From positions 1 through 10,409 of the forward strand of contig JAGONL010000023.1 in NCBI GenBank assembly GCA_017993025.1: 10,409 nucleotides of DNA, given 5' to 3'. Numbering within the stretch: the first letter of the stretch is position 1; every line of letters begins with the position of its first letter. The DNA is from Candidatus Saccharimonadota bacterium (lineage in GTDB: Bacteria > Patescibacteriota > Saccharimonadia > Saccharimonadales > SZUA-47). The notes under the pieces were generated by a model. It ran no database searches. It was not told where the DNA came from and was given only the letters and a program-made list of their open reading frames with translations. Position numbers and translations under genes: made by a program. Below are positions 1-6,722 of this stretch, one piece after another.

Positions 1-9
1 TATCTATTA

Positions 10-39
10 TACCCTGGTTGCTACGGTAGGGGTATTTTT
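10..39 (+). terminator. Weak possible intrinsic terminator of an upstream gene
   Basis: TACCC at 10-14 can pair with GGGTA at 30-34, and five T residues follow at 35-39. The stem is only 5 bp with a 15-base loop, so this is a weak call. It would end a plus-strand gene lying before the window. It overlaps the -35 region of the next gene, so the sequence could instead be plain promoter DNA. Confidence 0.25.
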
Positions 40-52
40 CGTATAATATATT
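18..52 (+). promoter_or_regulatory. Promoter of the HTH/DUF3467 gene
   Basis: TTGCTA at 18-23 and a perfect TATAAT at 42-47 are separated by 18 bases, a good housekeeping-type promoter. Transcription should start near 53-55, leaving only about 5 bases before the ATG at 60. A second -10-like hexamer, TATATT at 47-52, ends 7 bases before the ATG and would give a leaderless message. Either way there is no room for a usable Shine-Dalgarno site; the AGGA at 55-58 is too close to the ATG. Confidence 0.6.
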
Positions 53-59
53 TTAGGAT

Positions 60-626
60 ATGAAAAAATCAGACTTACAACCGTTTTCTAGTTTTGGGCT
101 TGCTTTGAAGAACTTAAGAACAAAGCATAATAAAACATGCGCCGAAGTATCTGGTGCGGTAGAAATAGACGAACAAAAGCTTCTTGATTTTGAGGCCGGC
201 CTACATCGACCATCTGAAGATGTGCTTTTATTAATTATTCAACATTTTGACCTAATTGACGATGACGCCAAAGATTTATGGCGACTTGCTGGCTATACGG
301 AACCTATGGATGATTCTAAATACTTTGTTAATGACGACATTAGTGAGCTTCAACAGTCTAGGGCAGTCTTGATTTCTCAACAGGATGCCCGAATCGTCTA
401 CACTGACATGATTCAAGTAATGGTGAATAATTTTGGCGTAATTATTAATTTCATGCAAGGAGCAGGTGCCGGTACAAATCCACTTGCTGTATCAAGAGTT
501 GGAATGAGCAAAGAACACGCCAAAAGTGTCATTGATGTACTTACAAAAACTCTGCAACAGGCAGAAGAAACTGATAAAAAAATTGCGCCTAAACAGTTAC
601 CTGCGAATACGCAGAATCAGGATTAG
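60..626 (+). CDS. XRE-family HTH protein with C-terminal DUF3467-like domain
   Basis: A 188-residue soluble protein with two recognisable parts. Residues about 12-68 read as an XRE/Cro-CI helix-turn-helix: FGLALKNLR opens it, the recognition helix falls around EIDEQKLLDFEAG, and the HRPSEDVLLLI helix follows. Residues about 110-170 resemble DUF3467, with the family's RIVYTDMIQV strand and the VSRVGMSKEHAKSVIDVL helix. Nothing hydrophobic enough for a membrane segment is seen. It is the first gene of a probable three-gene operon with the phospholipase D protein and the FolC-like ligase, 5 bases from the next start. A DNA-binding regulator, possibly of its own operon, is the natural inference, but no target is known and DUF3467 has no settled function. 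The ATG at 60 is the only sensible start, since it includes the full HTH and sits just behind TATAAT. Confidence 0.8.
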   Translation: MKKSDLQPFSSFGLALKNLRTKHNKTCAEVSGAVEIDEQKLLDFEAGLHRPSEDVLLLIIQHFDLIDDDAKDLWRLAGYTEPMDDSKYFVNDDISELQQSRAVLISQQDARIVYTDMIQVMVNNFGVIINFMQGAGAGTNPLAVSRVGMSKEHAKSVIDVLTKTLQQAEETDKKIAPKQLPANTQNQD

Positions 627-631
627 TTTCA

Positions 632-2089
632 ATGGAATTTAGTGTTGCTCCATTTCTAACAGGGTTTTTAATATTTGAGTGGATAGTGCGTATAATTATG
701 CTTTTCATTGTCCCGCGGCGCCGCAAGCCTTCAAGCGCTAACGCCTGGCTTCTGCTCGTAATACTTACCCCCACCCTCGGTGCTGTGCTTTTCTATATGT
801 TCGGACACCCAAAACTTCCAAAAACTAGGAGAGAGCGTCAAAGACAAGTAGACATAATGACTCAGAAAGAACTTAATGAACTGAATCATTCCAATCGCGA
901 ACTTTTTGCAAACTTAGATAATGACAATCATAAAACTCTAGCTAGACTAGCAACTGTCTTAGGCGGAATGCCCCCAATAAATGGGAACGATATCCAGCTT
1001 TTGGATGACTATGAAGGCACGTTTAAATCATTAATATCAGAAATTAAGAAAGCCAAACTATATATACACATTGAGTTTTTTATTGCTACTTACGACAGTT
1101 CAACCGAACCGGTATTTCAAAGCATAGAAAATGCGGTTAAGCGGGGTGTCAAAGTGCGGTTTTTGTATGACAAGGTTCTATCAAGTAGATACCCAGGACA
1201 GAAAAAAATGCGCAAAGCACTGAAGTCATACGGGGTAGAAGTCAATGAAATGTTGCCATTAAGTCTGAAGCCCGGTAAAGGTTTTGCACGGCCAGACCTT
1301 AGAAATCATAGAAAAATTGTAGTTATTGATGGACAAACAGCTTTTAGTGGTTCGCAAAACCTTGTAGACAAGAGCTACCACAGAAAAGACGGACTTTATT
1401 ACGAAGAACTCAATATGAAAATAAAGGGTCCGCTTGTGTGGCAATACAATAATATTTTTAGAGCAGATTGGTACGCTGAAACAAAAGAGGCTTTGCTTGA
1501 TTTAGTAGAAGATGAAGACATGCCAAAACCGGCAGGAAATGTTGTAGGGCAAGTTCTTCCAAGTGGGCCAACTCACGACCATGACAATAATCTAAAATTT
1601 TATACAAGCATGGTCTATTCCGCTAAAAAGCGTGTTGGCATAGTTGTGCCTTATTTTATTCCTGACGAATCGTTTCTAGACGCCTTAACGGCCGCAGCTC
1701 AGAGAGGTGTCGAGGTTACAATGATTAATTCAGAAGCAATAGACAAGATTCTTGCGGGTCACGCACAGCGCTCGTACTATGAACAATTACTAGAGGCGGG
1801 AGTAAAAATTTACCTATATAATAAACCAGTTTTCTTGCACGCCAAGCAAGTACTAATCGACGACGATGTTGCAATTCTCGGCTCTAGTAACCTAGACATA
1901 AGGTCTTTTGAGTTAGATCTAGAGATAACTACTATTGTTTACGACAATCAAGTGGTGAAAGATTTAGAGAAAATAGAATTACGGTATCTACAAAGTTCTA
2001 AACGAATTACATTAAAAAAATGGCAGAACCGTTCAACAAAACATAAAATGCTAGACAGCATATCAAGGCTAACGGCGGCTCTTCAATGA
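632..2089 (+). CDS. cls: Cardiolipin synthase-type phospholipase D family protein
   Basis: A 485-residue membrane protein matching bacterial cardiolipin synthase in length and order. Two N-terminal hydrophobic segments (about 7-28 and 38-57) are followed by a basic stretch and two phospholipase D catalytic halves. The first HKD motif is H226, K228, D233 followed by SGSQN; the second is H403, K405, D410 followed by GSSN. Both are intact, so it should be active. The family joins two phosphatidylglycerol molecules into cardiolipin and glycerol at the inner membrane; a related PLD-type transfer is possible. AGGA at 619-622 sits 9 bases before the ATG. The stop overlaps the next gene's start as ATGA. 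In an organism that may scavenge lipids, it could remodel host-derived phospholipid, but that is inference. Confidence 0.88.
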   Translation: MEFSVAPFLTGFLIFEWIVRIIMLFIVPRRRKPSSANAWLLLVILTPTLGAVLFYMFGHPKLPKTRRERQRQVDIMTQKELNELNHSNRELFANLDNDNHKTLARLATVLGGMPPINGNDIQLLDDYEGTFKSLISEIKKAKLYIHIEFFIATYDSSTEPVFQSIENAVKRGVKVRFLYDKVLSSRYPGQKKMRKALKSYGVEVNEMLPLSLKPGKGFARPDLRNHRKIVVIDGQTAFSGSQNLVDKSYHRKDGLYYEELNMKIKGPLVWQYNNIFRADWYAETKEALLDLVEDEDMPKPAGNVVGQVLPSGPTHDHDNNLKFYTSMVYSAKKRVGIVVPYFIPDESFLDALTAAAQRGVEVTMINSEAIDKILAGHAQRSYYEQLLEAGVKIYLYNKPVFLHAKQVLIDDDVAILGSSNLDIRSFELDLEITTIVYDNQVVKDLEKIELRYLQSSKRITLKKWQNRSTKHKMLDSISRLTAALQ

Positions 2090-3336
2090 TCCAGACAGTC
2101 TCTCAGGCTACAGATTATTTGGCACAGTTTAAGGCTAAAACAGCCCAAACAACAGGGAAGGGTATAACAGTAGGGCGGATGTGGCCTTTGCTAAAGCTCG
2201 TAGATAATCCTGAAAGGAAATTAAAAGTAATCCATATTGCCGGCACCAGCGGTAAAACCTCTACCGGTTATTTCGTAGCATCGTTATTACAGCAATCAGG
2301 TCAAAAGGTCGGACTAACCGTCTCTCCGCACATTAGGAGCGTAACGGAACGGTTACAGATTAATGGTAAGCCATTAGAAGATGATGAATTTTGTAGGTTG
2401 TTAAATATTTTTGCCGAAATAATTGGTGACGATGTTGATGCAACCTATTTTGAGATTTTAATTGCATTTATTCTCTGGGCTTTCGTAGAACTAAAGGTCG
2501 AATACGCCGTGATAGAGACGGGTTTGGGTGGTTTGCACGATGGTACTAATGTTTGCAGACGGGCTGATAAGGTTTGTATAATCACCGACATTGGCTTAGA
2601 TCACCAACTCATTTTAGGGGAAACTTTAGAAGAGATTGCCCTTCAAAAGATAGGAATATTGCATAAGGGAAACATTGCTTTTGCTAATAATCAACCAAAA
2701 GAAATTCAAGAAGTTTTTAGAGAATACTCAGCAGAAGTAGGCGCCAACTTTAACGTAATTGAATCAAAAACACTAGACATCCCACTTCCTAAATATCAAA
2801 TACGAAATTGGAATTTAGCCTACGAAACATACAAATATATCGCAAATCGAGATAATTTGGGCACTATCACGGAAACTCAAATAGCCAATACGTTTATAGG
2901 AGTTCCGGGTCGTATGCACGAGCTAGAATACTGCGGTACTAAATTTGTACTAGATGGTGCTCATAATGTTCAAAAAATGACAGCTTTTGTCGATAGTTTT
3001 AAAGCAAAGTATCCTGGCCAAAAAGTGACAGCGATATTGTCAATTAAAGAAGACAAAGATTATAACCAGGTTGTAAAGATACTGTCTGAAATTATAAAAA
3101 AAGCTCTATGTGTTGGGTTTGAAATTAAACAAGATATGCCAATAAAATCGATTAGCCCAGTAACAATTTCTGAAGTTTGTGCAACTTTTGGAATTGAATC
3201 GGAAGTGATGAGTAGTATAAATAGTGCAATTAATAGAATAGTTGAATGCAAAGAATCGGTCGTGATAGTAACGGGTTCGTTGTATATTTTAGGGTCTGTT
3301 CTCGAAATTATAGAAAATACTCAAGAAATCATCTAA
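2086..3336 (+). CDS. FolC-like Mur ligase (folylpolyglutamate synthase family)
   Basis: A 416-residue ATP-dependent ligase with the FolC domain order. Landmarks are the P-loop AGTSGKTST (52-60), the SPHIRSVTERLQING segment (80-94), ETGLGG (144-149) with HDGTN, ITDIGLDH (166-173), EIALQKIGI (183-191) whose Lys188 matches the lysine carbamylated in this family, PGRM (274-277), LDGAHN (289-294) and the terminal VTGSLYILG (395-403). FolC enzymes add glutamate to folates, some also making dihydrofolate. The P-loop departs from the usual FolC GTNGKGS and looks more like the GKT of MurC-F, so the substrate is uncertain; a folate, peptide or other carboxylate acceptor is possible. There is no clear Shine-Dalgarno, and the ATGA overlap suggests translational coupling to the phospholipase D gene. 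Confidence 0.82.
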   Translation: MIQTVSQATDYLAQFKAKTAQTTGKGITVGRMWPLLKLVDNPERKLKVIHIAGTSGKTSTGYFVASLLQQSGQKVGLTVSPHIRSVTERLQINGKPLEDDEFCRLLNIFAEIIGDDVDATYFEILIAFILWAFVELKVEYAVIETGLGGLHDGTNVCRRADKVCIITDIGLDHQLILGETLEEIALQKIGILHKGNIAFANNQPKEIQEVFREYSAEVGANFNVIESKTLDIPLPKYQIRNWNLAYETYKYIANRDNLGTITETQIANTFIGVPGRMHELEYCGTKFVLDGAHNVQKMTAFVDSFKAKYPGQKVTAILSIKEDKDYNQVVKILSEIIKKALCVGFEIKQDMPIKSISPVTISEVCATFGIESEVMSSINSAINRIVECKESVVIVTGSLYILGSVLEIIENTQEII

Positions 3337-3351
3337 AAGTGTATACCTAGT

Positions 3352-3381
3352 TCGACATGGATGATATAGAAAGGAGATAAT
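3352..3381 (+). promoter_or_regulatory. Candidate promoter of the sigma/PepSY pair
   Basis: TCGACA at 3352-3357 (one mismatch to TTGACA) and GATAAT at 3376-3381 (one mismatch to TATAAT) are 18 bases apart. The -10 ends 7 bases before the GTG, so a transcript from here would start at or next to the start codon. An alternative extended -10, TG-A-TATAGA at 3362-3370, would give a leader of about 12 bases. No typical ECF autoregulatory -35 (GGAAC type) is visible. No terminator separates this gene from the operon before it, so read-through is also possible. Confidence 0.4.
3371..3376 (+). promoter_or_regulatory. Ribosome binding site that fixes the GTG start
   Basis: AAGGAG lies 12 bases before the GTG at 3389, or about 10 if the pairing is taken as GGAGAT. 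It is the only Shine-Dalgarno-like site nearby and no in-frame ATG precedes the sigma region 2 sequence, so GTG is the chosen start. The site overlaps the candidate -10 element, so it could serve only read-through transcripts from upstream. Confidence 0.5.
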
Positions 3382-3388
3382 ATTAAGC

Positions 3389-3907
3389 GTGGAAGATCTT
3401 GAAACTTTTTATGACGAATATGTTGATAAAGTATATAAATATTTTTATATAAATTGCTTTAATCGTAGCGTCGCAGAAGATCTTACATCACAAACATTTG
3501 TTTCTTTCTTAGCAAAAGTTAAGGAAGTGAAAATAGATGACAACAAGAAGTATCTGTATGCAATCATGAGAAATATCTGGATGGATTATCTGAGATCAAA
3601 ATATAAGGAGACCATAGAATCTATTGAATCTATTGAATCTATAGAAGATTTTGAAGACCACACAGCGCAGGCGATTAGTGGTTTTGAGTCAAAAAATATT
3701 AAACAACGCGCTCAGACATATATTGAAAGGCTGCCAAAAAAACAGAGGCAAGTTGCCCACATGCGTTTAATTGAAGAAATGACTTTAAGAGAAATCGCTA
3801 AAGAGCTAGGCAAAAAAGTATCATATGTTAAGACTACACAAAGTCGAGCAATTAAAAGTTTAAAACTCATGCTCGAACGTCCGAATCTAGAAGGAGCAGT
3901 ATCATGA
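3389..3907 (+). CDS. ECF-type RNA polymerase sigma factor
   Basis: A 172-residue two-domain sigma factor of extracytoplasmic-function size. Region 2 spans about residues 6-72 (FYDEYVDKVYKYFY, AEDLTSQTFVSF, and YLYAIMRNIWMDYLRSK, the core-binding and -10-recognition helices). Region 4 spans about 106-162, with RLPKKQRQVAHMR and the DNA-binding TLREIAKELGKKVSYVKTT helix-turn-helix. The linker between them (about 73-105) contains a tandem IES repeat. Regions 1.1 and 3 are absent, as in the ECF group. It begins with GTG. The stop overlaps by ATGA the start of a membrane PepSY protein, the arrangement usual for ECF sigma factors and their membrane regulators. It probably directs transcription of envelope-stress or surface genes, but its promoters cannot be identified here. 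Confidence 0.9.
   Translation: MEDLETFYDEYVDKVYKYFYINCFNRSVAEDLTSQTFVSFLAKVKEVKIDDNKKYLYAIMRNIWMDYLRSKYKETIESIESIESIEDFEDHTAQAISGFESKNIKQRAQTYIERLPKKQRQVAHMRLIEEMTLREIAKELGKKVSYVKTTQSRAIKSLKLMLERPNLEGAVS
3614..3649 (+). repeat. 9-base in-frame tandem repeat in the sigma linker
   Basis: Four successive 9-base units, ATAGAATCT, ATTGAATCT, ATTGAATCT and ATAGAAGAT, encode IES, IES, IES and IED at residues 76-87. The middle two are identical. The unit length is a multiple of three, so slippage would lengthen or shorten the linker between sigma regions 2 and 4 without breaking the frame. Confidence 0.8.
3891..3896 (+). promoter_or_regulatory. Strong ribosome binding site of the PepSY gene
   Basis: AAGGAG sits 7 bases before the ATG at 3904, inside the end of the sigma gene. 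It is the strongest Shine-Dalgarno site in the window and confirms this start for the overlapping gene. Confidence 0.75.
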
Positions 3908-4782
3908 AAGACAGAAAAAAATACCCACTAAATATATTGAATGACGATAAATTAGTAATTGATAGTAAATTTAAGAACAAATTAAAAGTTAAATTATTTG
4001 AAAGAGAGAACGTTATTATGGCAAAAATGCCGATACAATTGAACACTAAACAACTATTTAATCAACGAACATTTAGATTTGCTGGTGTGGCAGCTTTACT
4101 ACTTTTTTCTACCACTGCGATATACGCTGCTAATAGCAGAAGCCAGAGCATGGAGCGACAAAGTATAATTGAGGATGTCGTTGAGTTACCGCAGAATTTG
4201 GATGGTCTAAAAACTCTAGACGAAATGCGAACTTTAGCACAAAAGGATGCGCCTGAAGGAGCAAGTATTATAAAGGTTGAAGTGGAAAACGAACACGGTG
4301 CAGTTCTATACAAAGTGAAGTTTAGTGATGGTTCTTACAGACTATATGATGCTATCACAGGCCTTTCGTATGTGGACAGTAGTTCTGGATTAGAATCAGA
4401 CGAATCGGTGCCAGCAGGTTTCGTAGCCGGTATTACAATTCAACAAGCAAGAGATATTGCTGCATCGCAAAGACCAGGCAAAGTTATAACTAAAATAGAA
4501 CTTGAAGTAGAAGAAGGCAAAGTTGTTTATAGCGTGCGATTTAGTGACAATGGTCGAGTCGACATAGACGCAACTAACGGAGATGTTGTGCGTGTAAAAT
4601 CAGAAGAATCTAGGGACACAGAAAATAATTCCGACGACAATAATTCGGGAAATAGTAATGAAGATTCAGACGATAGTGCAGACTCAGAAGACCACCAGGA
4701 AGAAGATACAGAAGATGATGGCGATAAGTCCGGGAGTGATAATTCCGGATCTGACAACGACAATAATTCGAATGACAACTAG
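3904..4782 (+). CDS. Membrane protein with two PepSY domains, putative anti-sigma regulator
   Basis: A 292-residue single-pass protein. A short, basic N-terminus (1-56) should face the cytoplasm, followed by one membrane segment (about 57-76, FRFAGVAALLLFSTTAIYAA). Outside are two PepSY-like repeats, about 104-158 and 177-232, each with an ALPEG-like start, a VEVE(N/E)...VLYKV/VVYSV strand pair and a terminal DA(I)TG/DATNG turn. Residues 233-292 are a disordered tail rich in Asp, Glu, Ser and Asn with almost no hydrophobic residues. The ATGA overlap with the ECF sigma gene suggests it controls that factor. The cytoplasmic part has no HxxxCxxC zinc anti-sigma motif, so any sigma binding would use another fold, perhaps the helix around SKFKNKLKVKLF. 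PepSY domains are known in peptidase propeptides and envelope sensors; the ligand here is unknown. Confidence 0.75.
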   Translation: MKDRKKYPLNILNDDKLVIDSKFKNKLKVKLFERENVIMAKMPIQLNTKQLFNQRTFRFAGVAALLLFSTTAIYAANSRSQSMERQSIIEDVVELPQNLDGLKTLDEMRTLAQKDAPEGASIIKVEVENEHGAVLYKVKFSDGSYRLYDAITGLSYVDSSSGLESDESVPAGFVAGITIQQARDIAASQRPGKVITKIELEVEEGKVVYSVRFSDNGRVDIDATNGDVVRVKSEESRDTENNSDDNNSGNSNEDSDDSADSEDHQEEDTEDDGDKSGSDNSGSDNDNNSNDN

Positions 4783-4798
4783 GTAGTCCAGCAGTCTA

Positions 4799-4830
4799 TT
4801 AAAAAGTCCTTGTAAGCAGGGACTTTTTAA
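4799..4830 (+). terminator. Intrinsic terminator after the sigma/PepSY pair
   Basis: An 11-bp perfect stem, TTAAAAAGTCC at 4799-4809 pairing with GGACTTTTTAA at 4820-4830, encloses a 10-base loop. The 3' arm supplies the T-run. It lies 16 bases after the PepSY stop codon. Because the 5' arm carries an A-run it could also work on the other strand. Confidence 0.85.
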
Positions 4831-4852
4831 TTTATTATGATGTTGTAATACT

Positions 4853-4858
4853 TATGCT
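4853..4858 (+). promoter_or_regulatory. Weak candidate -10 of the CapA-like gene
   Basis: TATGCT keeps the three most conserved -10 bases (T, A and the final T) and ends 13 bases before the ATG at 4872. No convincing -35 is found 16-18 bases upstream. A start near 4865 would leave about 7 bases of leader. There is no Shine-Dalgarno site in the A-rich bases before the ATG. Confidence 0.3.
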
Positions 4859-4871
4859 TTAAAACAAAAAA

Positions 4872-5948
4872 ATGAAAAAATTTCATTTTCAAGATGGATT
4901 GAAACAACGCTTTTGGCGTACCTCACGTATTGTGGTGGCCTTGCTTGTATTGTTTGAGATTAGCGCTCTACAACATTTTTATTATCAAAACCAGCAGGTT
5001 TCAGCCATAGAGCCAGATATTGCCTTACTCAAAAAACTAAAAACCGAGCGAGTACCGGATGCCACACACACAGCTAGTCTAGTATTTATGGGTGATATTA
5101 TGCTAGCAAGAGGTATTGGAAGTAGCATTGATAAGGGCATTAACCCCTTCGCGGGAGTACAAGAAAAACTAGATGAATTTGACATGCGTATCGCCAACCT
5201 TGAAACAACATTGGCAAATCCAAATATTGGTTCTCCGGCAAGTAAGCCTTACACGTTTAACTCTTCTATATCAGCACTTGATACATTGAAAAATGCAAGA
5301 CTGGACGTAGCTAGTCTAGCCAACAATCACACAGGCGACTTTGGGCGACTGGCAACGTCAGATACCGTAACTCAATTTAAAAATGCAGGTCTAAATACTG
5401 TAGGAGCAGGTGATAATATAGAGCAGGCATTTAAACCACTATTAATTGAGAAAAATGGCATTTCGTTTGGTTTTATCGCAGTTAATGATATAGAACTCGC
5501 CCACACTAAAGTTGGTATGCAGACACCAGGTTCTGCCTATTTTGATCGCGATTTAATTAAAAATTCAATAGATAGTGCTAAGCTTGCCGGAGCAGATTTC
5601 ATTGTAGTTATCCCGCATTGGGGTGTCGAGTATAGTAATATTCAGTCTAGCCGTCAGCAAGAGTGGGGCAGGTTTATGATTGATGCTGGTGCAGACTTAG
5701 TAGTAGGTAGTCACCCGCACGTTATTCAGCCCTCAGAAACTTACAATGGAAAACAAATAGTTTATTCTCTCGGCAATTTTATTTTTGATGGCATGAGTGG
5801 CGAAGCTCTAAATGGACAAATGATATCTGTTGAAGTACAGAAAAGCGTAGTTAAAACCGGGACAAATAATGAGAAAAAGCAGATGATAATTAAACCCGTA
5901 AGTTCAATTCCATACAAAATTAATAGCAACGGCTTCCCGATATTATAG
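4872..5948 (+). CDS. Membrane-anchored CapA-family (PGA_cap) protein
   Basis: A 358-residue protein with an N-terminal membrane anchor (about 18-36) and a CapA/PgsA-type domain at about 68-306. The domain has a calcineurin-like metallophosphatase fold, and its metal-site motifs can be read: MGDIMLAR (73-80, Asp75), NLETTL (109-114, Glu111), LANNHTGDFG (149-158), IPHWGVEY (247-254), GSHPHVIQ (279-286) and YSLGNFIFD (298-306). All appear intact. CapA proteins take part in poly-gamma-glutamate synthesis or export in some Firmicutes, but no capB, capC or capE partner is present, so a role in surface polymer or phosphoester handling is inferred only. The active domain should face outside the cell. 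The gene stands alone between a terminator and a convergent gene 30 bases away. The next in-frame Met is at residue 73, inside the domain, which supports this start. Confidence 0.85.
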   Translation: MKKFHFQDGLKQRFWRTSRIVVALLVLFEISALQHFYYQNQQVSAIEPDIALLKKLKTERVPDATHTASLVFMGDIMLARGIGSSIDKGINPFAGVQEKLDEFDMRIANLETTLANPNIGSPASKPYTFNSSISALDTLKNARLDVASLANNHTGDFGRLATSDTVTQFKNAGLNTVGAGDNIEQAFKPLLIEKNGISFGFIAVNDIELAHTKVGMQTPGSAYFDRDLIKNSIDSAKLAGADFIVVIPHWGVEYSNIQSSRQQEWGRFMIDAGADLVVGSHPHVIQPSETYNGKQIVYSLGNFIFDGMSGEALNGQMISVEVQKSVVKTGTNNEKKQMIIKPVSSIPYKINSNGFPIL

Positions 5949-5978
5949 AAATAGGCGCTTGCTTAAAAAGTTGCGAAT

Positions 5979-6668
5979 CTAAGTAATAATATTTTGAGTT
6001 TTAATATCAAAGTAAACTTCTAGTCCGCTATCAAGACATTCCGTCATTTTTTCGTAAAGGTAATTAACGCTATATTGTTTATCGAAAGTAGACCAGAAAT
6101 GCATATGTGGAATGCCGATTTCCTTAGCAAATGCAATTGCGTATGTTGTGTCGTCGTCTAGGTTTGGACTTATACTAAATGGTCTTCGGCCAAGACTTTG
6201 TACGTGGGCAATACATTCTTGACGACTCTTTTCTGTGTATCTTCCAAGGTCAATATTAAGTAGGACATGTTCACCCGTTTCGTTCATTAGCTGAAACTCT
6301 GCTTGCATAAATTCATCAGCCAGCATTTCTCCAGCAATATTTATAAGCGCTTGTCTGGGGCGTAGCGTTGCCAGGTGCTGTATCAGAGAATCTATAGCTA
6401 TATCAGCCGTGGGTTTTGGTAGCTTTATGTCTATTTTAGGGAGCACGGTTTTGCCCTCAAACAAGGGGAGAACCTCACTAAGTGCTGTGGTGCTGACATC
6501 TGGTGGATGCCCTAGCTTTAATTCACCTGTATTCCACTGTATATCAAACTCGACTAAAAATGGCCTCAGATCTATTGCTGATTGAATTGATTCTAGCGAG
6601 TTCTCTTTGCCAATACCGCGGTGATAACAAACTCTCGCCATCACTTCTTCTCTATAACCTGGTTGCAT
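5979..6668 (-). CDS. Glycerophosphodiester phosphodiesterase-like TIM-barrel protein
   Basis: A 229-residue cytoplasmic protein of the GDPD fold. HRGIGKEN at 16-23 is the family's opening HRG..EN motif; VEFDIQW gives Glu40 and Asp42 of the metal site; PKIDIK supplies Asp80 where the family has a third acidic ligand; His54 stands in for the second catalytic histidine. Canonical enzymes have HD at that point, whereas here it reads HPPD. Family members split glycerophosphodiesters into glycerol-3-phosphate and an alcohol; some act on other phosphodiesters. There is no signal peptide. A start at residue 10 (6641) would be closer to family length and follows a weak GAAG site, but a -10 element ending 7 bases before the ATG at 6668 favours the longer form. 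It diverges from the LRR gene and converges with the CapA-like gene. Confidence 0.72.
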   Translation of the reverse strand: MQPGYREEVMARVCYHRGIGKENSLESIQSAIDLRPFLVEFDIQWNTGELKLGHPPDVSTTALSEVLPLFEGKTVLPKIDIKLPKPTADIAIDSLIQHLATLRPRQALINIAGEMLADEFMQAEFQLMNETGEHVLLNIDLGRYTEKSRQECIAHVQSLGRRPFSISPNLDDDTTYAIAFAKEIGIPHMHFWSTFDKQYSVNYLYEKMTECLDSGLEVYFDIKTQNIIT

Positions 6669-6675
6669 TAGCTTA

Positions 6676-6684
6676 AGTGTATCA
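6676..6684 (-). promoter_or_regulatory. Extended -10 of the GDPD-like gene
   Basis: Read on the minus strand, TG-A-TACACT is followed by seven bases and then the ATG at 6668, a spacing that would put the RNA start at or next to the start codon. A second candidate, TATACA at 6694-6699 minus, would give a leader of about 19 bases. No clear -35 accompanies either. Confidence 0.4.
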
Positions 6685-6713
6685 GAGTCTATCTGTATAA
6701 GATGGACGAAAAA

Positions 6714-6722
6714 TGTTAGTAT
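6714..6722 (+). promoter_or_regulatory. Extended -10 of the LRR gene
   Basis: TG-T-TAGTAT ends six bases before the ATG at 6729, so transcription would begin on the A of the start codon. The AGGG at 6724-6727 is too close to the ATG to act as a Shine-Dalgarno site. An alternative is TTAAGT at 6673-6678 with TATAAG at 6696-6701 (17-base spacer), which would give a leader of about 21 bases. Confidence 0.42.

Noticed and set aside
3337..3388. ECF-type autoregulatory promoter (GGAAC with CGTC) before the sigma gene
   Set aside because: Neither element is present with suitable spacing; the region fits a housekeeping-type promoter better.
2087..3907. Possible recoding of TGA as an amino acid
   Set aside because: TGA ends both the phospholipase D gene (2087-2089) and the sigma gene (3905-3907) at ATGA overlaps exactly where the protein families end, so it is a normal stop.
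4527..4778. Ser-rich 83-codon open frame on the minus strand
   Set aside because: It is the complement of the Asp/Glu/Ser-rich tail of the PepSY gene; low-complexity GAA/GAT codons leave the opposite strand open by default.
5949..5978. Possible terminator between the convergent CapA-like and GDPD-like genes
   Set aside because: Only a 3-bp CTT/AAG pairing and an isolated CGC/GCG match are found; no stable hairpin forms.
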